Source: Symbiodinium natans | Taxonomy: Eukaryota; Sar; Dinophyceae; Suessiales; Symbiodiniaceae | NCBI GenBank assembly: GCA_905221605.1 | Contig: CAJNDS010001117.1 | Location: 1 to 33,921, forward strand | Direction: 5' to 3' | Length of the DNA stretch: 33,921 bases | Part shown: one piece after another, positions 27,547 to 33,921 of the stretch | Numbering within the stretch: the stretch's first letter is position 1 | How the letters are laid out: the number at the start of each line of letters is the position of its first letter | Notes under the pieces: model-generated | What the model was told of the DNA's origin: nothing | The model's database searches: none | What the model saw: the letters and a program-made list of their open reading frames with translations, nothing else | Made by a program: the position numbers and the translations under genes

Positions 27547-29103
27547 ATGGTAGAAGGTCCCAAGTATCATCGCCATGCAGAACTGCTGAGAGTGTTGCTA
27601 CGGCGTCGACTCAGGGCGGTGCTTCGAGCAGAATCTGCCCAGCAAGCTGCAGATTTCCGTTCCTTGATAGGTTGCAGAGCTTTAGAAGTATTCACAGTGG
27701 GCAAGGAGCTGCTTGTATTGTTTGGGGTACGCTGGGACCCACAACGGAGAGGAGGCGGGGTGCGCTTTCATTTCGGTCATGGAGGAGGATACGTGGTGGA
27801 GGAAAAGTCAGCTCATGGTGCTATCCGATGGGGTCCCAAATCTGCGGGAGGTGGCCATTGCAAGCAGGATTCTGCAGCAGTTATCCTGGAGTTCTCAGAA
27901 GAAGAGGCAGACCTAGATGGTGGCCAAGCTGACCGTTCTACTGACTGCGCGCGCGTCTCTCCGAATCCTAACGGTTCTGGCTTGCAGCTTCTGCTTTGGA
28001 GTGATTTGGGAAGCTCTTTCAGCCTAGCACCTCCCGAGTACGTTCAATCTCTTGAGGCTCGCAGCGCTTTCGACATTAATGCTGACAGGGCACGCTTCGC
28101 GTTTGCGGAGGCTGTTCGTTTGTTTCAGGAATCCGAGGATCTCGTTTGCGATCTGCTGATGGATCAGTCAAAGTTGCCTGGAGTTGGGAACATCATCAAA
28201 TGCGAAGGCTTGTTTGCCGCAGGCATCTTCCCACTCCGACGCGCCAGTGAACTTACTGCCCAGGAGTGGAATGACTTGCTAGAAGCGCTTTACCAGTTCT
28301 CGGACCTCTGGTATAAGCACTGTCAATCCAGTCAAGATGGGCAGAACATGGGCTGCTGTCATTTAATGAGAATTTATGGCCACAAGGTGTGCTCCTGCTG
28401 CAGTTGCCCTGTGAGCCTGATAAAGGAAGGGCGAAGACAGCGCATAACATACTTCTGTCCGTCCTGCCAGCCTACGCCAAGCCTGTCAGTTTCTTCCGGG
28501 CGTGTGCATCGACAGGAGCAGACCCTTCAACTACCAACTTGCAACTGTGGCTTGATGCCGGCGCTTTTGCAGGTTCGAGCCGGTAACTACGCAGGCTATG
28601 GCGAGGATCGACGTCCCTACCTCTCCTGCCAAAGGCGAAGGGGAAGCAGCTATGACGACGGAGGCTGTGGGATTCCTGGTCCTTGGGATGGCTGTGGCTT
28701 TCACGCCTGGTTGAACGAAGTCGTCGATCTTCCAGCCTGTCGGTGCCAGCGGCCTGCGCTCTTGAGGCGGGTCATGGGCTTGAAAGAGAATGGCCGGCAC
28801 TTCTTACGGTGTGCGTCTCGGTCATGCAACTTTCGTTGCTGGCTGCAGCTGACAGCGGCAGCAACGACAACAACACCGGCAACACCGGCTCACAGACGTT
28901 GGAGTCGTCACACTGCAAGACCTGCAAGCCACATGTTAGCTGATGAAGACAGCTCCACCCCCGAAACTTCCTCAAGCGACAAAGAATCGCAGCCGGTACC
29001 AACGGAAACCAGTGTCTCTCCTCAACCCGTTTCTCAGCCTGCCAAACCCAAGCGCTGGAGTCGGCAAGGGTACTCGGAAAGAGGGCACTGGCTTCCAACA
29101 TGA
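27547..29103 (+). CDS. NEIL3: NEIL3-type endonuclease VIII-like DNA glycosylase
   Basis: This enzyme of the Fpg/Nei family removes oxidised bases from DNA and, in animals, unhooks interstrand crosslinks. The 518-residue ORF begins MVEGP, as animal NEIL3 does, so Val2 is the expected nucleophile and fixes the start. TVGKELLVLFG (50-60) supplies the conserved Lys53. CDLLMDQSKLPGVGNIIK (201-218) and EGLFAAGIFPLRRASEL are the helix-two-turn-helix region. VCSCCSCPV to RITYFCPSCQ (281-308) is the zinc finger, with Cys282, 285, 304 and 307 as likely ligands. Two GRF zinc fingers follow: CNCG to CGFHAW (332-388, with an insert of about 20 residues) and CRCQRPALL to CNFRCW (398-432). The Ser/Thr/Pro-rich tail is probably disordered. 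There are no introns. Nuclear action is expected from the family; activity is inferred. Finger order and the family match are strong. Confidence 0.93.
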   Translation: MVEGPKYHRHAELLRVLLRRRLRAVLRAESAQQAADFRSLIGCRALEVFTVGKELLVLFGVRWDPQRRGGGVRFHFGHGGGYVVEEKSAHGAIRWGPKSAGGGHCKQDSAAVILEFSEEEADLDGGQADRSTDCARVSPNPNGSGLQLLLWSDLGSSFSLAPPEYVQSLEARSAFDINADRARFAFAEAVRLFQESEDLVCDLLMDQSKLPGVGNIIKCEGLFAAGIFPLRRASELTAQEWNDLLEALYQFSDLWYKHCQSSQDGQNMGCCHLMRIYGHKVCSCCSCPVSLIKEGRRQRITYFCPSCQPTPSLSVSSGRVHRQEQTLQLPTCNCGLMPALLQVRAGNYAGYGEDRRPYLSCQRRRGSSYDDGGCGIPGPWDGCGFHAWLNEVVDLPACRCQRPALLRRVMGLKENGRHFLRCASRSCNFRCWLQLTAAATTTTPATPAHRRWSRHTARPASHMLADEDSSTPETSSSDKESQPVPTETSVSPQPVSQPAKPKRWSRQGYSERGHWLPT

Positions 29104-29614
29104 TCTTGGGGGGTGTTGCTTCAGAATTGTTGGGGCAAGTAAAGGTTTAACATATTCACCAACTGTCCTTCTGCACATCCGTGGCAACTTGGGGCAATGG
29201 CGATGTGATGCAATCTGACAATGCCCAGGCAGCATGTTTGAGCACTCCTGCCTGCCAAACTGCTTCTTGGGGACATGGCAGACACAAGGCGGGACGTTGG
29301 CTTCTTCCCGGATATATAGAATCAATCAGACGCGCCCCTTTCCACCTCCTTCAAGCTCACATGGTGCAGAGATCCCACGTGAAAGCGTTCACACTCAAAA
29401 CGGTCTTCAGAGCTCATTTGCTCTCTAGCAACTTTGGGGCAGACTTTTGTGGAGTATGGGTATGTGCCGATATTTGCCCTTCCACGATAACATTACTAAG
29501 TGACTAAGCCTGTGTGCAGCAGTGCAGCAGATCCCAATTTGGTTGGAGAGAGCAGGCCTTAGAGTTCAGCTTAAGTTTCGAAGTATGTAGAGCGTGGAAT
29601 TGAGATCATGTGCC
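29104..29614. other. Intergenic
   Basis: Short open frames only, with no motif. It separates two plus-strand genes. Confidence 0.35.
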
Positions 29615-30110
29615 ATGCCGCCGAAGGCTCGTTGCCCAAGTGTCGACAGAGAAACGGTGTCTCTTCAAGTCCTCCCTCTTCGCAGTTCCTTCGCCCCTTC
29701 TCTCTTCATGTTGCTTCAGGGAGCGAATCTCGACACGCCCTTTGGCACACGTTGCAGGCGAAGCCCGGTGCGAAGGCGACCACCAAGGCGGCAGCCAAGG
29801 CGACCGCCAAGGCCAAGTCTGCCTCTCCCGAGCCTCCCGAGCCTCCGGAGCCGGCAGCCTCGTGGCAAGAAAGAGCGCGGCGAAGCAACGCCCATTCTCT
29901 TCCGAGTCAGAGATCTCTCACAGTCTACACATCCCTGAAAACCCTCCTTTCCCACATATACAGCACATCTCAGGCAAAATCACCGGGGCCAGAGAAGCTG
30001 TCCGTGGCCTGTCCGGCACGACCTGTTCATGTGCTGTTAATCCTTGTCACATATGTGCGCGTGTCATTGCATGTGCTCATGAAGATGCAAGGTGTTCGAC
30101 GCAGAGACAA
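29615..30110 (+). CDS. Probable 5' exons of the 30-31.6 kb gene
   Basis: ATG 29615 opens MPPKARCPSVDRETVSLQ, a plausible start. In another frame, after ACACGTTGCAG (to 29758), an exon-like block reads AKPGAKATTKAAAKATAKAK and SASPEPPEPPEPAASWQE, a Lys/Ala then Pro/Glu low-complexity segment like that at 30520-30575, which suggests the same gene. Splice junctions between these pieces are not resolved. Confidence 0.35.
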
Positions 30111-30349
30111 ATCTGAATTTTATCGAAGACGAAGACTGGGCGGCACTCGCAAACACAGAGACGCCGAGCAATGCCGTCGGCAAGGCGCTCGAGGCCCTCC
30201 TCACGCTTCTCGGCGACGCCGATGCCACAAGCTGGCCAACGGCAGCTGCCGCCCTGGAGCAGCCTGAAGCATTAGCGTGGCGCCCAGCATTTTCTAAGCT
30301 TTGCACAAAACCGGGGAGCCATGAGGGGCGATCCCAACCTGCACGAAAG
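30092..30349 (+). CDS. Exon of the same gene, helical
   Basis: The frame reads FDAETNLNFIEDEDWAALAN, TETPSNAVGKALEALLTLLG and DADATSWPTAAAALEQPEAL, then AWRPAFSK, with strong protein-like composition. It is followed by a frame change before the long ORF. A 17-nt segment near 30348-30364 (starts GAAAGAAG, ends TTACAG) would join it in frame to SVVKCFTLHAEV. It could also be an indel. Confidence 0.45.
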
Positions 30350-30369
30350 AAGTTGTTACAGCATCTGTA

Positions 30370-31599
30370 GTGAAGTGCTTCACGTTGCACGCCGAGGTTC
30401 GCGAGATTCGTGCATTGGGCGGCCCACTGGGGTGTACCCAGCTGCAGTTGCAAAAAGCAGCTGCACTCGTGGGAGAGGCAGATCTAGGAAGCCTCATGGC
30501 CGCAACAGATGAGCCGCCTCCGCCAAAGGCGAAGGCCCCAGCCAAAGCGAAAGCCAAAGCCAAGCCCCTTGCACCGCCACCCGGTGCACGGGCAGCGCTG
30601 GCAGTGGCTCAGCTAGTCGAGGCGTATGTTGCGAGGGCAGAGAGCCCTTCCAAATTCCCGATGGAATGGCCAATGGTGGCATACAGGGAAGTCCACGGGA
30701 AGTTGCAGCATGCGCTGCACTCAAAGCAGCATGCCTGTCTGGTTTGCAGCAGTTCACTGGCTACCAAAGCTGTCAGCCAGTACCTGCAGCTGGCTGGTGC
30801 AGTCATGGTGAACGTGTGCCAGCTGCAGGTGCAGGTACAGCTGGCCAAGTCAATGTCACAAGATGTGGCTCGCTCATCACTTCAAGGCGCATTGAAGGAA
30901 GCATTGACTCGAGGATCACGGCTGGTTCTGCAACTGGGATCCTCACCGCCAAACTTGCGCAGATACTGCGACTCTAGGATGCCAATCGAGGCCTTCGAGT
31001 GTGAAAAGACCAGCGAGGTCGCGAAGACACTCGGCGTGGAAGCCGAAGCTACTGACTTCCAGATGGTCCTCCTTGTCGAGATGTCCAAGGCAATGGCAGA
31101 AAAGACGTTGCCTCAGGTACTCCCCGGCTTCGACGAGATGGCTGTCATGCTCATAGATGATACCACCGTGCCAACAAGCAACCAGCTTAGCGCTAAGCTG
31201 GAAGAAGCAAGCAAACGAACGGCATGTTTGAGATCAGCCCTCAGCATGCTGGCTCTGGAAGTTGCCAAGCCAACACCTACACCAGCCGCAGCATCTGAAG
31301 GGGTGCCGGCGGCTGGCGCAGCCTTGACGGAGGAGGGCGTGGTGGTCAACGACGTGGATTTTGAGTACATCGAGAAGTTCACAGAAGACTGGCAGGAGCG
31401 ATGGCCGCCGTCTCGGAGTGTTGCGGGCGAGCCAGTCGCTTATCCCCACTCTGTGAAAACTGCAGTGAGGCTTCTTGGACCCTCGGAGCAGGACACTGGT
31501 GCCATGGCCATGCTTGCCAGGGCCATCAAGGTTTCATTCCGCAGGCTAAATGTGCTGTCAGCAAGGACGAGAGCGGCAAGGAAATACGCAAGGGCTTGA
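30370..31599 (+). CDS. Hypothetical protein with Lys/Ala/Pro linker
   Basis: The frame is open for about 410 codons; the first ATG inside it is at 30496. It begins CFTLHAEVREIRALGG, passes a linker PPPPKAKAPAKAKAKAKPLA, then a long mixed alpha/beta region: SKQHACLVCSSSLATKAVSQ, YLQLAGAVMVNVCQLQVQVQ, SSLQGALKEALTRGSRLVLQ, LGSSPPNLRRYCDSRMPIEA, VLLVEMSKAMAEKTLPQVLP, SAKLEEASKRTACLRSAL. The alternation of hydrophobic strands and helices, with VMVNVCQ and RLVLQLGSSPPNLRRY, is faintly like a P-loop ATPase-type fold, but there is no intact Walker A. An Ala/Pro/Thr-rich linker precedes DVDFEYIEKFTEDWQERWPP. Near 31531-31544 the segment GTTTCATTCCGCAG separates ARAIK from AKCAVSKDESGKEIRKGLIS in the next frame, so the true end may be at about 31622. 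No family is recognised. Confidence 0.6.
   Translation: MKCFTLHAEVREIRALGGPLGCTQLQLQKAAALVGEADLGSLMAATDEPPPPKAKAPAKAKAKAKPLAPPPGARAALAVAQLVEAYVARAESPSKFPMEWPMVAYREVHGKLQHALHSKQHACLVCSSSLATKAVSQYLQLAGAVMVNVCQLQVQVQLAKSMSQDVARSSLQGALKEALTRGSRLVLQLGSSPPNLRRYCDSRMPIEAFECEKTSEVAKTLGVEAEATDFQMVLLVEMSKAMAEKTLPQVLPGFDEMAVMLIDDTTVPTSNQLSAKLEEASKRTACLRSALSMLALEVAKPTPTPAAASEGVPAAGAALTEEGVVVNDVDFEYIEKFTEDWQERWPPSRSVAGEPVAYPHSVKTAVRLLGPSEQDTGAMAMLARAIKVSFRRLNVLSARTRAARKYARA
31531..31544 (+). other. Candidate 14-nt intron or indel site
   Basis: GTTTCATTCCGCAG lies between ARAIK and AKCAVSKDESGKEIRKG, which are in different frames; removing it joins them exactly. It begins GT, ends CAG and is followed by G. 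Confidence 0.25.
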
Positions 31600-31639
31600 T
31601 ATCCGCGAAGCTGGCGGCAAGCTGAGCTTGTTGGATCAA

Positions 31640-32520
31640 AGCGGCATGAAAGAGATTTTCTGGGAGTGCCTGTGCTGAGGTGAAGTACCCATCCAATCCC
31701 AAGGACAAGCTTTTGTTTCCGTCAGCGGTGCTCTTGGGTACGTAAATCATGCAGCCTCTGTGATGAAGCCCATGTCGGCCAAAGTCAGAAGCGTTTGGCA
31801 TACCCGAAGATCCGGCAGTCATACCGTGCCAAAGATAGCTGTCACCGACCAGCCTGGTGCGCATGTGTGACTTTTTTGTGATTTCTGTTGTCCAGGATGC
31901 CAAAAGCTGTTTGCAACTTATGGGAGGCAAGAACAGTGAAGGGCCCTCTGGTTTGCAAAACCACGGAATCATAGAAGTTGCACATGCAGGTGCGGCCAAC
32001 GCACCATGTACAGGGATTTGGACTTCCTTCGCCCCACTCATCAGGCCAACGGAGGCGTCCTGCAAAAGGTCTTAGCCCAGCGAGTCCAAGCACAGCCTTG
32101 CAACAGCCTAGAGCTTAAAATTCCTTGAAGGTGGAGTTCGAGTTTACCGTCAATGGGAAGGTGCACCTCCGGCCATTTTTGGGCCCATTGTAGCTTGAGC
32201 CCCGTTCGTGACGAGGTCGACATGCCGAATGCCTGCTTGGTGTTTACGGAGAAGCCCTTCCAGGCAGACCTCAAACATGGTGGCTTTGCACATCTGAGTG
32301 CCTGAAACCTGACCTGAAACCTGCAAGAGGGAGCTTTGCCGGACTGCAAAGTGGGCGTGCAATTTACAGCAGAAGCCTGAGAGCACAACATGTGGCATGT
32401 TTTTGGCACGCTCGTCACAGGCCAGAAATCCTGTGAGTGAGGTTCGGGGCGGCATGCAGCTCTGTGGAGGTGGAGGAAACTTGGCAGCTCACTCAGATGG
32501 CCAAACTGCAAAGCGCACTC
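31640..32520. other. Coding-like pieces on both strands, undecided
   Basis: Plus strand: after TTGTCCAG, DAKSCLQLMGGKNSEGPSGL and QNHGIIEVAHAGAANAPCTG up to TAG at 32071-32073. Minus strand: GGYTFTSAQ-type region LGLDGYFTSAQALPENLFHA, FGRHGLHHRGCMIYVPKSTA (31526-32065) and DERAKNMPHVVLSGFCCKLH, TMFEVCLEGLLRKHQAGIRH (32150-32455). Minus-strand pieces read somewhat better at 32150-32455. I cannot choose a strand from sequence alone. A 12-bp tandem duplication (ACCTGAAACCTG) lies at about 32303-32325. Confidence 0.3.
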
Positions 32521-32562
32521 ACTTCAACTACTGGCATCACGAAATTCAGGTGAGGATCAGCA

Positions 32563-32769
32563 ATGACGGAAAGATTCAAAACGACAGGTGGAACAAGGCT
32601 GGTGCCGGATATCCTAGCTTTTGCGACATGTACTGTAGCGTTGTGCATTGAGGTCCTCATCAAAATCGACTGGGCTGACAAAGTTGCAGTTGCTCAGGTG
32701 GATACTCGAGGCGAGCTGCATGATCTTTGCTATGCAAGAACTCTGAAAATCCGCACAACCGAGTTCTGA
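32563..32769 (+). CDS. Possible exon or small ORF
   Basis: ATG 32563 opens 68 codons: MTERFKTTGGTRLVPDILAF, ATCTVALCIEVLIKIDWADK and VAQVDTRGELHDLCYARTLK, ending RTTEF and TGA. The hydrophobic middle could be a buried strand or a short membrane segment. The antisense frame also stays open. The family is not recognised. Confidence 0.35.
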   Translation: MTERFKTTGGTRLVPDILAFATCTVALCIEVLIKIDWADKVAVAQVDTRGELHDLCYARTLKIRTTEF

Positions 32770-33039
32770 AGGCAAGGGCTATGCCCCTGCAATCCAGACA
32801 GTGAGCTGCACTTAGCAAAAACTGAGCAACGGCTGCATAGGCCTGAACCTTCACTTGACCCGACTTCCGCACAGAGCCGAGGCCCTTCCGAGATTCCACG
32901 TGCTGTGGATTTGGCGCTCTCTTCATCTACAACACCGACACTCAGGCAACCTGTGCAGTCCATTGCTGCTCCCACAACGCTGCCAGCTGTGCCGTGCTTT
33001 GCCAGAGGCCACCTGTTGGTTCAGTGAGCTTCGCGCTTC
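32770..33039. other. Spacer or intron
   Basis: A minus-strand frame (DCTGCLSVGVVDEESAKSTA, about 32880-32965) is protein-like; the plus strand is not. Undecided. Confidence 0.25.
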
Positions 33040-33159
33040 TTGCCTGCAAGAGTCACATTGAAAGTGGAAGCTCCGGTTCAAGTCTATGAGGTTAAGCAGG
33101 ATCAGCAAGACATGGCCATGATTGACAACGCGCAGAACTTACCTGACCGGAGGACGCAC
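33040..33159 (+). CDS. Exon of the right-edge gene
   Basis: The frame reads LPARVTLKVEAPVQVYEVKQ and DQQDMAMIDNAQNLPDRRTH, then runs into a (TG)n tract. Composition is convincingly protein-like. The start is unresolved. Confidence 0.45.
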
Positions 33160-33176
33160 TGTGTGTGTGTGTGTGT
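33160..33176. repeat. (TG)n in probable intron
   Basis: A TG run directly follows the exon at 33040-33159 and is followed by TAGCTAG. Confidence 0.9.
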
Positions 33177-33197
33177 AGCTAGATACATGGACCACGA

Positions 33198-33371
33198 CAC
33201 GTGTTGCGAATTGTGGCCGAAGCTAAGGAGGCCCTAGACGCACGCAGAGAGCTTGCCCAACGAATGAAGCAGCGAGAGTGCCCCACGACGGATCCGGTTT
33301 GTGTGTCTTGCAAGCATGCGGTCGTGCGAAGTGAAGTCGATGCTGCCAGCCATACTGCAGCTGCCTCGACA
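33198..33371 (+). CDS. Exon of the right-edge gene, coiled-coil start
   Basis: The frame reads VLRIVAEAKEALDARRELAQ, RMKQRECPTTDPVCVSCKHA and VVRSEVDAASHTAAAST. The first part is a regular amphipathic helix; CVSC is a Cys-X2-Cys. It ends at a second (TG)n run. The family is not recognised. Confidence 0.5.
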
Positions 33372-33387
33372 TGTGTGTGTGTGTGTG
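33372..33387. repeat. (TG)n in probable intron
   Basis: A TG run after the preceding exon. The probable acceptor is GAGCGCCAG at about 33402. Confidence 0.9.
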
Positions 33388-33402
33388 CGTATCGAGCGCC
33401 AG

Positions 33403-33575
33403 GTACCAGATGGCTGTAGACGCTGACATGGAGGTCGGCATGAAGATGGGCGCCATCAAGTCAATGCCCTGTATCCAACAAGACCTGAAAACTCTCGAAG
33501 ATCGTGAAGTGGGATTATTGATGACGTTGAGGTCAACGACATGCCATGGCATGAACCTGGCGATGGAGCAGGCAA
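33403..33575 (+). CDS. Exon of the right-edge gene
   Basis: After CGAGCGCCAG the frame reads YQMAVDADMEVGMKMGAIKS, MPCIQQDLKTLEDREVGLLM and TLRSTTCHGMNLAMEQAS; the ORF itself stops at 33598. Met/Glu/Asp-rich helices dominate. A donor GCAAGTAG near 33570 is possible. The gene probably continues beyond the window. Confidence 0.5.
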
Positions 33576-33599
33576 GTAGTTCTGGCGGTTCTCCATAGC

Positions 33600-33921
33600 T
33601 TCCAGGTGCAGAAGATTGTTGGTCACATTGTGCAGGCTGCAAACAACTCGAGTGGCCATGCCCTGGGATGAACGGTGCATCAGCTTGTGGCGGAAGGGTC
33701 ACTCAAAGCAGTGCCCCTTTAGCCCGCATTCCTTTGCCTGGCGCGTGTTTCGCGCAGCGAAAGAACAACGATCACACGTAGTAATCTTTCCATAGTGATG
33801 CACCGTGCTGTCCCGACTCTGCAGAGTCGGCACACATTCCTTAAAGCACATGACAGACATTCCTTAAAGCAGTATTTTCAAGCTGTGCAGATGGAGAGCC
33901 CGGTATGCAGACCTACCGCGC
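33600..33921. other. Right end, no gene seen
   Basis: It contains a short repeat (ACATTCCTTAAAGCA at about 33834 and 33857). No coding signal is convincing. Confidence 0.3.

Noticed and set aside
27372-27932. 186-codon ORF overlapping the glycosylase start
   Set aside because: It is an out-of-frame shadow of the NEIL3-type gene.
33012-33085. tRNA-like A box (TGGTTCAGTGA) and B box (GGTTCAAGTC)
   Set aside because: No acceptor stem pairing or cloverleaf can be formed, and the bases overlap a good exon.

Overview
The window looks like nuclear DNA of a dinoflagellate, possibly a Symbiodiniaceae-like alga. The grounds are sparse genes in a sea of low-copy and satellite repeats, TTTAGGG-type interstitial telomere-like tracts, candidate GT/GC/GA intron donors with AG acceptors, and long uninterrupted eukaryotic ORFs beside fragmented ones. 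No rRNA, CRISPR, phage or bacterial operon structure is visible. The assignment is inference from style; no marker gene settles it.

Layout. 1-3010 is a satellite block: about 28 units of a 67/68-bp repeat in two arrays (about 244-1069 and 1670-2790), interrupted by a broken retropepsin-type fragment (1070-1669) and flanked by two diverged copies of one AT-rich sequence. 3404-6504 holds two copies of a 0.65-0.74 kb dispersed repeat, a family of GGCCAGCC-containing degenerate repeats, and a minus-strand coding fragment (4996-5319). 6490-9160 holds plus-strand coding fragments, including a Gly-Pro-Pro exon. 9161-13640 is low complexity: degenerate telomere-like repeats, a palindrome array (TCGAGCCGGCTCGA), three AT-rich blocks and a Cys-rich ORF island. 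13,900-20,550 contains many short plus-strand coding blocks whose reading frames change every 100-200 bases. 21,597-23,186 is an intact intronless HEAT-repeat protein gene. 27,547-29,103 is an intact intronless NEIL3-type DNA glycosylase gene, the most secure call here. 29,615-31,599 is a probable multi-exon gene ending in a long ORF. 33,040 to the end holds exons interrupted by (TG)n-bearing introns.

Most coding signal lies on the plus strand, as in the one-directional gene clusters of dinoflagellates. The genes do not form an obvious pathway: one is a base-excision repair enzyme, one a helical scaffold, the rest unassigned. The most unusual pattern is that at ten reading-frame breaks a 14-26-nt segment beginning GT, GC or GA and ending AG would exactly restore the frame if removed. 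Either these are ultra-short introns or the loci are decayed and the segments are chance. Sequence alone cannot decide, because such segments are common by chance.
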